DNA from: Takifugu bimaculatus
Lineage: Eukaryota > Chordata > Actinopteri > Tetraodontiformes > Tetraodontidae
Assembly: GCA_004026145.2 (NCBI GenBank)
Contig: CP034993.1
Coordinates: 12,943,290 to 13,007,289, forward strand
Direction: 5' to 3'
DNA length: 64,000 nucleotides
The translations under genes and the position numbers were made by a program. Under the pieces are notes generated by a model. That model did not search any database and was not told where the DNA came from. It was given only the letters and a program-made list of their open reading frames with translations. How positions within the stretch are numbered: position 1 is the first letter of the stretch; each line of letters begins with the position of its first letter. Shown here piece after piece: positions 1-11,325 of this stretch.

Positions 1-1368
1 ATTCTGCACCTCATAGCCCGGCGGGCAGATGCACCTGAAGGATCCATCCAGGTTCTGACAGGTCCCCGGGGAGCAGGTACCAGGCAGACTCACACACTCG
101 TTGATATCTGTTGGAACATGGGGTCGGTTGGGAAGGGCGGGCTTTTCTGCCTGTGTGTGTCGAGCAAAATCTGTGCTGCTCTTTTATTTTCAGACTGACC
201 GATGCAGTTCTTCCCGTCGGGAGTGTTCTCGTAACCCTCGTGGCAGAGGCACTGGAAGGAGCCCAGTCCGTTGATGCACTGTCCGTTCCTGCACACTTGG
301 CCCTGGAGAGCGCTGCACTCATCGATGTCTGCGAGGTAAACCCAGCACCCAATGTCAGCACTTTCCCGACTCGGTCCAAGTCCTCGCGCCGGTGCGCGCC
401 GCTCTTACCCATGCAGTCGTTGTTGTGCGTCAGCTCGAAGCCGGGGAAGCAGAGGCAGTTGTAGGAGCCCACCGTGTTTTTACAGGTGCCGTTCCCGCAC
501 GGCTGCCTGTCGCACTCGTCGATGTCTGAGACGCGCATGGAAACAACCAAAGAGAGGGCGTTACATTCGGACGCCGACGGTCACTCGGCGGGTTTCAGCG
601 CACGCCGCTCACCCATGCACATGCTCTGATCAGCAGTGGCCTTGAAGCCGTTGTGGCAGAGACAGCGATAGCTGCCCTGCGTATCGATACACTCGCCGTG
701 GCTGCACACGTTGGGGATGTCCTGGCACTCGTTCCGATCTGACAAACGCCAAACAAGAATACTAGTTTTTCATACAAAAAACAAACATCGAGGGACGTTT
801 GACATTTCCCACACATCTCCGCGAGTCTATCCACCTCCCTGAGGGAGTGGGACCTCTCAGACAGCCTGGACTCACCCACGCAGGCACCGTTAGGAGACAG
901 CTTGAAGCCCGGCGAGCACTCGCAGCGGAAGCTGCCCGGAATGTTAATACAGTTGGCGTTACGCTGGCAAAGGTTGTCTCCGCTGCTGCACTCATCGATG
1001 TCTACAGAGCAGGAGGAGGAAGAGGTGGACGTCAATCACAGGCCCCATGACTGTCCACTCGTGTGGTTAGACAGACAGAAGGACAGGGAACCACAACAGC
1101 TCCAGTTTGACTCAGATGGGTTCTGGGTGATGGACGGAGGTGACTGTACTTGTGTATCAATAGGTGCAATTCACAAGTGTGTGCGCATGTATGTGGGTGT
1201 GTTTTGGTGTAAAGAGGGAAGCACAGCCGTCCTTGGTCTCACCTTCACAGATGAGCAATATGTTGTTGTAGCTGAAGCCCATCGGACATTCACAGCGGAA
1301 GCTCCCGATCTGGTTGATGCAAACTCCATGGGCGCAGATGCCGGGGATCTCTCTGCACTCGTCGATAT
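1..1368 (-). other. fbn2: fibrillin exons 42-47: six cbEGF domains, last one cut by window edge
   Basis: Exons: 1243-1368 (REIPGICAHGVCINQIGSFR), 876-1001 (SSGDNLCQRNANCINIPGSF), 613-738 (IPNVCSHGECIDTQGSYRC), 409-525 (DRQPCGNGTCKNTVGSYNC), 200-328 (CRNGQCINGLGSFQCLC) and 1-107 (partial: LPGTCSPGTCQNLDGSFRC). Order and spacing match the cbEGFs that follow TB5 in human fibrillins. The remaining exons (TB6, TB7, last cbEGFs and the C-terminal propeptide) must lie left of the window. Confidence 0.93.
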
Positions 1369-4300
1369 CTGAACAGATCAACGGCATCAAATCAGAGAGG
1401 AAACTGCTTCTGAACTGTTCCGCCTGTGTTCGGTCCTTACCGATGGGTTTTCCGGTGTGGATGTCGATGATGAAGCCAGGGGCCTGGTTACCACACAGCA
1501 GCCGATACTCCGCTGTAACAGACAGCAGGACGTTTGTGGATGTGTGTTGGTGGTTATTTTAGAGGTGTTTTATGGCGTGTGTGTGTGTGTGTGTGTGTGA
1601 CACTCACAGGAAGCATGAGTTGGACAGGCTTCGCACGGCTTGTTCCAGGCTTTCCCTACATTGTAGGCGCAGCAGCACATCTTCTTGGTCATGTTGAAGG
1701 ACAGCTCGTTCTCGCAGGTGTCGTTGAAGTTGCGGTAGCACACGCTCTTCCTCATGTCTGCGTCGAGGAGAGGACGGAGGGAAGGACTGAAAGTCTCCTT
1801 TTGCAAAGAAACCAAACAGAAACTGTCTCCATATCCTCCTCCGTCTCACCCATGCAGTTGTTTCCCCCGTTGACCTGCATGTACTCGGGGGGGCACACGC
1901 AGGTGTAGTTGCCCTCGGTGTTGTAGCAGGTACCAGGGCCGCAGATCCCGATGCTGCTCCGGCACTCGTCGATGTCTGTGAAGAGACGTGGACGAGTGGA
2001 GGCGGGTGGTGGATTAACTCCTCCGCTGCTGTAAGACTGAGCACGTTCCCGCGTGGGTTCTTACCCTCACAGATGCGAGTTTCCTCATTCAGGTAGTAGC
2101 CTGCTGGACATTCGCACTGGAAGCTGCCAAAGGTGTTAATGCAGATTCCACCCTGGCAGAGACCCGGCAGCTCCTGGCACTCATCGATATCTGGAGGAGA
2201 GTTCGCACCGTTACACTATTCCGCCCGATGTGTGACTGTAGCTGCGGCTGGAGAGCGGACAGTTACCTTCCAGGATGACGGTGATGGGGTTGGGCCTGAA
2301 GCCCTCCCCTCCAGGACAGAGAGTCTTGTATTCCGCTGCAGACAAAACACAGGAGTTAGCGCGAACCTCCATTTCAGACAGAGACGGAAAGAGCTTTGAC
2401 ATCTTGCGACTGGGATTATTGGCATTACAGGAGTTGCTGGGGGGGCACAGTTCACACGGGTTTCCCCAGGCTCCTCCCAGAGAACAGCAACAGGAAGCGC
2501 GCGTCACACCCACGCCGATCTCTAGGCTGCAGGAGATTCCTCCATCGCCGCGCGTGTTGGTGTCCAGGAAGCAGTTGCCAACACGGGTATCTGAAGACGC
2601 ACACGTACAAGGGGGAGTTGTCACCGTCGCCCAGAGCAACAGCGAGATTCAACTCTCACATTTCGCTCCGTTTATTAAAACAGTGAGTATGTTCGAAAAA
2701 CCAAAACAACTTTTTTTTTATGTATCTATATTTTCTTTATTTGAGACCAGCCTCTGATTTAAATGGGTCTGACTCACCCACACAGCCCACTCCGGTGGGA
2801 TTGAGCTCAAAATCAACGGGACAGTTACACATGTAGTTTCCTGGCGTGTTCACACACAGGCCGTTGATGCAGTTCACGGGGTCGGCGCATTCGTTGATGT
2901 CTGCAGGGACACACACGAGGTGAGCAGCGTCCCCAACACACACCCCTCTGACATGTAGGAACCTCTGTGTTCCTCTGAACACTGGGACGGCCTCACGTCC
3001 ACACTCACCAGTGCAGTTTCCCCCACTGCGGTCCAGTTCGTAGCCGTCATCGCACACGCAACGGAACATCCCCGGAAGGTTCTGGCATGATCCGAACACG
3101 CAGATGTTCTGGAAATTACACTCGTCGATGTCTGCGGCAGAGAAGTCGCTAGAGTCAGCGGGCGAGAGCAGGCACGGAGGGAGGAATAAAACGTGGCGGC
3201 GTGGGAGCAGCACCTTGACAGGCCTTGCTGTCTTCCGTGGGGGTGAAGCCCATCTCGCACTCGCAGCGGTACCCGCCGGGAGCGTTCAGGCACTGGCCGT
3301 TCTCGCACAGGTTCACGTTGTCCGCGCACTCGTCCATGTCTGCAACAGAGTGCAACGTTACTGCAGGTGAACCAACTCTGGAAGAGCCACCCTCAGAGAT
3401 TCAGCTGTCGTCCGTACCAGAGCAGGAGAACCCGTCCCCGACGAAGCCGTCCTTGCAGGCACACCTGTAGGAACCCGGCGTGTTGACGCAGTCGGCGTTC
3501 AGATTGCAGTTGTGGTCTTCCCCGGAGCACTCGTCCTGATCTACAGAAGCACAGGGGAAAAAAGAGCTCCAGCAACTCCCTCAGGCCTGGTGCCCTGGGC
3601 ACCATGTGATCGAGCACTTACCCACACACTTGATGCCATCGCCGATCCAACCGTCCCGACAACGACACTTGAAGCTGCCGGGAACGTTGATGCAGGCGGC
3701 GTGCATGTCGCAGTTGTGAGCCCCGATCTCACACTCGTCCACATCTGGACGTACACAAAGAGGAGTCATTCCAAAATGAAGAAATATGCTCCTGTTTGAA
3801 ACGAGCTACTCAGACCCTGGTGTCGGTCTGTCTGTGTGTACCTGTGCAGCCCGTGGAGCCCTTATTGACAAAATACCCCAGCTGACAGTGGCAGATGAAG
3901 GAGCCTTTGGTGTTCTCACAGTCGCCGTGGAGACAGATGTTTGGGTTCAAGTCACACTCGTTCACATCTGTATGGACGGATTAAAGCATGAACTTCCTGA
4001 TGGGGGCATGTGGTTTGGTTAAGGACCGTCTGTCCTCTCACCGATACACGTCCTCATGTCCATGGACGCCATGAAGCCGTCGTAGCAGAGGCAGCGGTAC
4101 TCCCCGGGAATGTTGGTGCACTGGCCTCCGTCACAGATGTCTGGCGTCTCCTCACACTCGTCGATATCTGACGAAAGCACAAACGTGTTGATTGGAGTGA
4201 GCCACAGCTGCGAGCAGAACGGGGGACACAGGTGTGTTGTCGCTGCACACCTGCGCAGGTCATGAGGTCTGGCATGAGCGCATAGCCTTCACTGCAGCTG

Positions 4301-7300
4301 CACTCGTAGCTGCCTTCTGAATTGGTGCAGTGGGTTTCACAGCCTCCGTTCATGATGGTGCATTCGTCAATATCTGCAAAGGGAGGCAACAGACGGGTCT
4401 CATTAGGTTCCTCAGGTGACAATAGTTGTTTCTCAACATGTGGACTTGCATTCCATCAATTGCTGCCCAAGTGCTATTCCAATGCTAAGTACCCAATTAT
4501 TGCAAAGTACACTCCAAGTGTGTACTTGCTTATCAAGTATGTATCAGACCAGTATGGACTGGGGACAGCTAGGTGTCCCAGGGACAGCTAGGTGTCCCAC
4601 CATGCTTTTCATCTCAGCCAGCAACAGCAGCAGTAATTGCAGGAAGTGTGTGTACCCCTCAAGTCCGTACTCGCCAACTTCGTATTGAGACTGGAGCCAC
4701 TCACCTACGCAGCTCTGCCGGTCCGGGGTGGCCTGGTACCCGGTGTCACAGGAACACTGGAAGGTTCCTGCCATGTTGATGCACTGACCGTTCTTGCACA
4801 GGGTTTCACTCAGCTGGCACTCGTTCACATCTGACGGGACAGAATAAGGTGACAACCAGCACTCCTCGGGTTCTAGACGTTTTTTCCAACATCTTGCCGA
4901 CCTTCACAGGCAGATCCATCCGTGCTGAGCGAGTGTCCGGGGGGACATTCACACTCGTAACTTCCCTCTGTGTTGAGGCAGGTTCCTCCGCGGCACAACA
5001 TGGGGTTCCTCTCGCACTCGTCGATGTCTGTGAGGGCAGAGAAGGAGAGGTTAGCCATGTCGGGCTCGGGCACCAGTTCAGGGCGGCGCTGGGAAAGGCT
5101 CTGCGTTAGGCACCCATGCAGTTCTTCATCATCATGAATCCGCTCTCGTAGCCCTCGAAACATTCGCACTCGAAGCTGCCGGGGGTGTTGACGCAGGTGC
5201 CGGGGCCGCACAGGTCCGGCGAGATGCGACACTCGTCGATGTCTGAAAGACAAAAGCTGCTGACTGTCCGATGGAGGCCAGAATCTGACGGAGTGCCTGT
5301 GGCGTCCCCTCACACCTGTGCAGTTCCTCTCCTCCGCAGTCAAAGCAAAGCCGCTGTTGCAGCGACACTTGAAACTCCCGATGGTGTTCCGGCAATTTCC
5401 GTAGGTGCAGAGACTCTGGAAGACTTTACACTCGTTCACATCTGCAGGCGAATCAGGAAAGATGGCGTCAGGAATGAATCTGATACAGTTTCACTGAATG
5501 AAGAGGAGGATTCTGGGCTTTAATGACCACGTTTAGATGTAATCTGATTACCCAGCGGTGGGTTCTGTGGGACCTTCCTGCTCCATATTAGCTGGCTGTT
5601 TACACTGGGGAGGGTTTTAATGATGAAGAGTTTGAAATAGTCTGACCTATCTTGACTGACGTTCCCAACTAAAGGATCGTCTTTATCCAAACAAGAGTCC
5701 ATTTCAGTGTTGGGAAGGAACGGAGTGACATCGTCTACCTTTGTAGAAGGGCCTCCCAGTCAGAATGTCCCCCCTGTTGGCAAAGCCGTTCCCTCGGGGG
5801 CAGATTGCATTGAATTCTGGTGATCCGGGTTTGGGACACTCCTCGCAGTCGACGCCCCAGGCGGTGCCCACGGTGCAGCAGCACATGTCCACGCGGTATC
5901 TCCCAGGCAACGGCTCACCGCACTCGTCCTCGTGCCACTTCAAGTAGCACTGCTCACTCCGCAGGTCTGCAAATCCAGAATTAAAGTTAAGGTCAGGTGG
6001 GGGGAAGGGGAGTCCTGGTACAAACACGGGCTTGTGCTTGATTCTTACCAACACACGTTCGCCCGGTGCTGTCCAAGGTGAGACCCTCGGCACACTCGCA
6101 GCGGAAGGAGCCCTGGGCGTTTACACAGCGGCCGTTGGTGCACACGCCAGGGAACACCTCACACTCATTAATGTCTGTAGGAGAGAGCACAGGGGGGTTT
6201 CTACCACGGGGCCGTTGTGCGTCACAGGAGCTGTTAGCGCCACGTTTTTACCTTCGCAGACGAGCCCCTTCATACGAGCAAACCCCCGAGAGCAGGAGGT
6301 GTCTGAGGAGACCAGAGGAGACTGTGTTCGATTCACTGTTTAATTCATTCATATACTTTCACACAATTGAACTGACCGATCTCGCAGGGTTCGCAGGGGC
6401 TCCCCCAGGCCGCCCCCAGCGTGGAGCAGCACTCGGACTTCAGCGTGGCTCCGTTGATGTTGACCTCGCAGCGGTTGTCCTGTATGGTCAGCCAGCAGGT
6501 GCTCTTCATGCTGTCTGTGGAACCACGGCAACGACAACAACCACGTGAGCAACTAGAACCACAGCCGGGCTCGGCCCTGTTCAAACCACAGACCTGAGCC
6601 GCTGACAGGGCAGTAGTGCTCACTTAGTGACTTTTTAGCCACGGTATCATTTGTCTCCTGCATTAGTCATGATAACATCCCAAAAATAACAACAGAACAG
6701 TGGAAGCCAGCACACAATGACCTGCTGCCTGCCAGCCTGAATGTGAGGCTCTTTTGTTTTCACTCTTCCTGACACGAATGTAAGAGATGGTGTGATTGCT
6801 GAGAACCGTGTTTGGTTTATGTTAGCCTTGTTTGCTGCCACTGGGCTGGAAAAGACAGGATTCAATTTGTGCGCTGGAGGAGGAAAACAACAGGACGAGT
6901 CTTTGTCCTCCTCAGACATTTATCTCTGGAAATAACAGTGGAAATTTAAAAGAATCTTCCTGATGGAGAAGATGAGGAGTAGGACGTTTGATGAGACAGA
7001 AACCAATGATCAGCAACTCCAGTTCAGGGGTTCAAAGTTCAAGGTTAAAGGTATCTTTGCTTAAGGGATGCCTCAAGGTTCCATCTTGGGCCCTTCGTTA
7101 TTTCTGTTGGGCGTATCACATCACTGCTCTTTTTTTCCCCAAAACACGGTTTTCATTTGGAAGTTGAGGGCTAAGAACCATAAAGTTGTCTATGGCTTCA
7201 CTGCATCCAGGCTGGATTATTGCAGAGCTCCAAGCTGCTGTTTGTTTTTAAAAGCTTAAAAGGTCTCGGGTTCCTGTATCCTGCTGACCTTCTCGCTCAA

Positions 7301-10300
7301 GCTTTGAGGTCAGCATCAGTGATCATTTGATGTGCTAACGCTCTTGAGATTGCAAATCCTTCCTGACCACTCACTGGCTTTCTCAGGCTGAGCTCTTCAA
7401 CCTTTCGATTTCTTATTTGCTCCGCTCTACAGTTCTGCAGCTCATTTACATAATAGCGTATTCCTCCTGATATAAATTCATTCTACCTTCGACCTTTGTA
7501 TCCTAGTGTTACAAAACTACAGAGCTTTGGTCCCGTTGAAGTTGATCTGGTTTCTGACATTAGCAAGGTTGCTATGACAACATCAATATATTCTCAAATG
7601 GGGGTGGAACTCTAGTATTTTCAGAGCTACCAATAAAACCAGTAAAAGTTGATCTTATCCTGGTTATAATCTCAGAATCCTAGCATTTGTGGGGACAAAT
7701 TGTTCCTCCAAGAGGAAGTAAGCGTGTCTAATCATTATTTCTTTGTCCCATTCTGCTTGTTTTTGCGACCCATCATGTGTCAGCAGAATTCTTACCCACA
7801 CAGATGGTGTTGGTGGAGTCCAGTTTGCTGCCCAGCGAGCACTCACAGTTGAAGGACCCGGCCACATTGCGGCACACTCCGTTGACACACGGGCTGGAGA
7901 GGCACTCGTTGATATCTGAAACATGTGCACCCATCCCCAGTCAGAGCCAAGAGGCTGAGTCAGATCTTCACCATCACCTCTGGACAAAGTGGACACGCGT
8001 CTGCTCCCCACCACATGTTTACTGGAAGCTAAATTCAACACATCTGGCAATGATGTCGCCTCACAATGGCTGCCATTGTTGGTGGAAACAGCCGCACATG
8101 TGGACACGAGGCAAAACAACAAGTGTGCGTATGTGTGTGTGTATGTGTGTCTGCACTCGCCTTCACAAGTCTCCGATTCGGGTTTGAAGACGAATCCTTT
8201 GGGGCAGGAGCAGGTGTAGGAACCCGGAGTGTTTCTGCACAGACCGTTGTCACAGAGCAGACGGTTCACCAGACACTCGTTGATGTCTGCAGGAAGTCGA
8301 GTGGAGGAACCGGTTAGAAGCGGGAGGTCATCGGTGAGGTTTCCCTCGTCTTTTCTAACCGACTCACCGACGCAGTTTTTGCCGCTGGTGTCAGACTCGT
8401 AACCGATGTTACAGATGCAGCGGTAGCTTCCTCTCAAGTTCTCGCAGATGCCGTTCTGACAGATGTCGGGGTCCAGCGCGCACTCGTTGATGTCTAGGGG
8501 CGAACAGGCCGTCTGTAGGTAAACGCGGACACGGCGCATGGAAACGGCGCGGCGGACACTCACCTCTGCCATCCGCTGTGATGCCGATGCCGCTGTTGCA
8601 CAAAGCCTGGAACTCGGCTGAAAGATGAAAAAAACTGGTTCTTTTTTTCCCCCTTTTTCTCCAGATTAACAAAACAGAAGCAGCTGAAACGATCTGTGCC
8701 TTTAATGTCCGTTTTATACCTGAGTTTCTAGAGGGACAGGGGTAGCACGGCTCTCCAAAACCGTGCTCAGGATTAGCGCAGCAGCACTCGGACTTGGTGA
8801 CGGCGCCGGGGAACGGCCGCGAGCACGTGCCCATCTTGATGGCACCGTAGCAGGTGGTCCTCATGTGAGTGTCCACACACACTCTCCCGTCGACGCCGAT
8901 GGCCAGGCCGGGGGGGCACTCGCAGCGGAAGGAGCCCTCCGAGTTGATGCAGCGGCCGTTCATGCAAATGCCGGGCGTCTGACACTCGTCGATGTCTGAG
9001 AAGGGGAGGAGGGGACCGTCAGCTGGCGCTTCAACTTCATCAGGTAAGACATTTAGGCTGTGGAAAGGTTCACGAATTAATCAGGCATTCATTCAAAAGT
9101 TATGTGCTGCACTGGGACGTGCACTGGTGCGCCCTCTGGCCAGTGACCCAAATATCAATCTGTCTTTTTCTGGACACTGCTTGAGGGTATACGAAGATGT
9201 TCTTATAGACCAAAAACTTTGGACAGAGTTAAGGCGTCTGCAAGATTTAAAAGCAGCAGATCTGTGAGTGCTCCACAGACGGCGCGCTGAGGATTCTGTT
9301 TGCCCCATGAATCATTCATACCGGTGCAGTAACGTCCATTAGGTGCTAAAGCAAAGCCAGGCTTGCAGATACACTTAAAGCTCCCGTCCTCGTTGATGCA
9401 CATGCCGTTGAGGCACATGTTGGTGGTTGCACACTCGTCATGATCTGGAGGGACGCAGGGACAGAACATTTAGGCCCAGGTCACAAAAGCGGCAGTTTCG
9501 GGCGAAAGTTCAGCCCTATCTGAGGCTCACCGACGCAGTTCTTCCCATTGGGAGTGAGCTCAAAGCCGGCGTTGCAGATGCACTGGAAGCTTCCCTCCGT
9601 GTTGACGCAGCGGCCGTTGCGGCACATCACCCCGTTCACGATACACTCGTCGATGTCTGCCAAGAACAGAGGAGGAAAAGCGGCGTTACAGCGACACGTC
9701 GGGGAGGAAAAGCGTTCCGCGGCACAGCGGGACGTACCGATGCAGGCCTGTTTCGTGGGTGTTCCCTGATACCCCTCATGACATCTGCAGTGATACGACC
9801 CGGGCGTGTTGACGCAGTCCCCGTTGATACAGGGGTTACTCACACATTCATCCACATCTGGAAAAGAGACAGAAAATGATGCCACTCAGAAGTTCAACGT
9901 GTGAACGTCCGCCTGCACTGAGGGAGTTCCTCCAGTCACCAGAAGAGGGCAGTGCAGTGCAGTCAACGTTCGTCCAAACGTGTGAGACGTGCCTGCAGAA
10001 TGTGGCTCTTCCCACATGAGAATCAAGTCCTTCAACTCAACACTTGGAGACATTTTAGGACCTGGTGGAGGCGACAGCTTTATTCTTACCAATGCACTCT
10101 CCGCGGACGTCCTGTTTGTAGCCCATGTTGCACTCGCAGCGGTAGCTGGTGGGTGTCGGGATGCAGCGTCCGTTCAGACACAGGTTGGTGAAGTGTTTGC
10201 AAACGTCGATGGACTCGTTGACCGAGGCCGAGCCTGAGTTCATGCGGCAAAAATGTCAACAAGGTGCAAACAGACAAAGCTGCGACCCTGACTTTGCTAA

Positions 10301-11289
10301 AGGAAACCTCACCAATGTGTAAATTTCCTCCTCCCCCTCCTCCTCCGTTGCCTCCAAATCCGCCTCCGTTGCCTCCGAATCCGCCTCCGTTGCCTCCAAA
10401 TCCACCGCCGTTGCCCCCGAATCCTCCTCCATTGCCTCCGAAGCCTCCGCCGTTGCCTCCGAAGCCTCCTCCGTTGCCACCGTTGCCACCGTTTCCTCCA
10501 TTCCCATTCCCATTTGGGCTGGGAAACTTGAATCCAAAGGTGGGGAAATTGGTATTGGGGTAGACGTTGGGGATGCCGTGTCCTTGAGGGACGCCCACGA
10601 TGCACAGACGTCTGAACTCCTCTGCAAGAGAAACAAGGGTCAGCGCACGTGGTCCAGGCAGAGGCTGAGCTGCACTTCAGGTCTGCTGGTTTATCTCAGG
10701 TCTCTCATTCCACCTCCAAACATTCTGTGTCTGATCAGCTTGTGGATGATTCTGATCCAGACAGACACAATAATCCCTCACTGTTTCCTGGCAGGACCAG
10801 AAAATGTGATAAATTCTGATGTTCTTGTTGAAATATCAAATTGGCCATTTAAACTAAATATTTTGTACTGTTTTCAGATGTTATTTTACCGGAGAGAAAG
10901 TCCGTCTGACTAATGAGTGCGAAGCGATTGGTCTGCCCTACTTTAGCGTGCCGTTAGCATTACGTTTGCTAATATAACATACCATATGTGTACTCTATAG
11001 GGTGGTATTTGCACTCTATGTTTGTGTTTGTGGGTTCTTAATTCATTATGACAAGGACACACACACATACACAGACAGAAACAGATCTGGACACACACTC
11101 GTCCTGTCTTGGCAGGCGAGTGTGTGTCCAGATCAGTAACAGATCAAGTGTGGCTCACACTCTCACGCAGAGGAAGAGCTCTCTGAAGAGCATAATGGGT
11201 CATTATCTTCGCAGAAATCTGTTCCATCTTTCTGTGTTTGGTTTGTGCTCATGACATCATGCTAATCAGTTTGAGTGGAGACGCTCTCA

Positions 11290-11325
<36 letters not shown>

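Noticed and set aside
10264..10563. Pro-rich 99-codon open frame on the plus strand
   Set aside because: It is the antisense shadow of the Gly-rich fibrillin exon 10 (Gly codons read as Pro).
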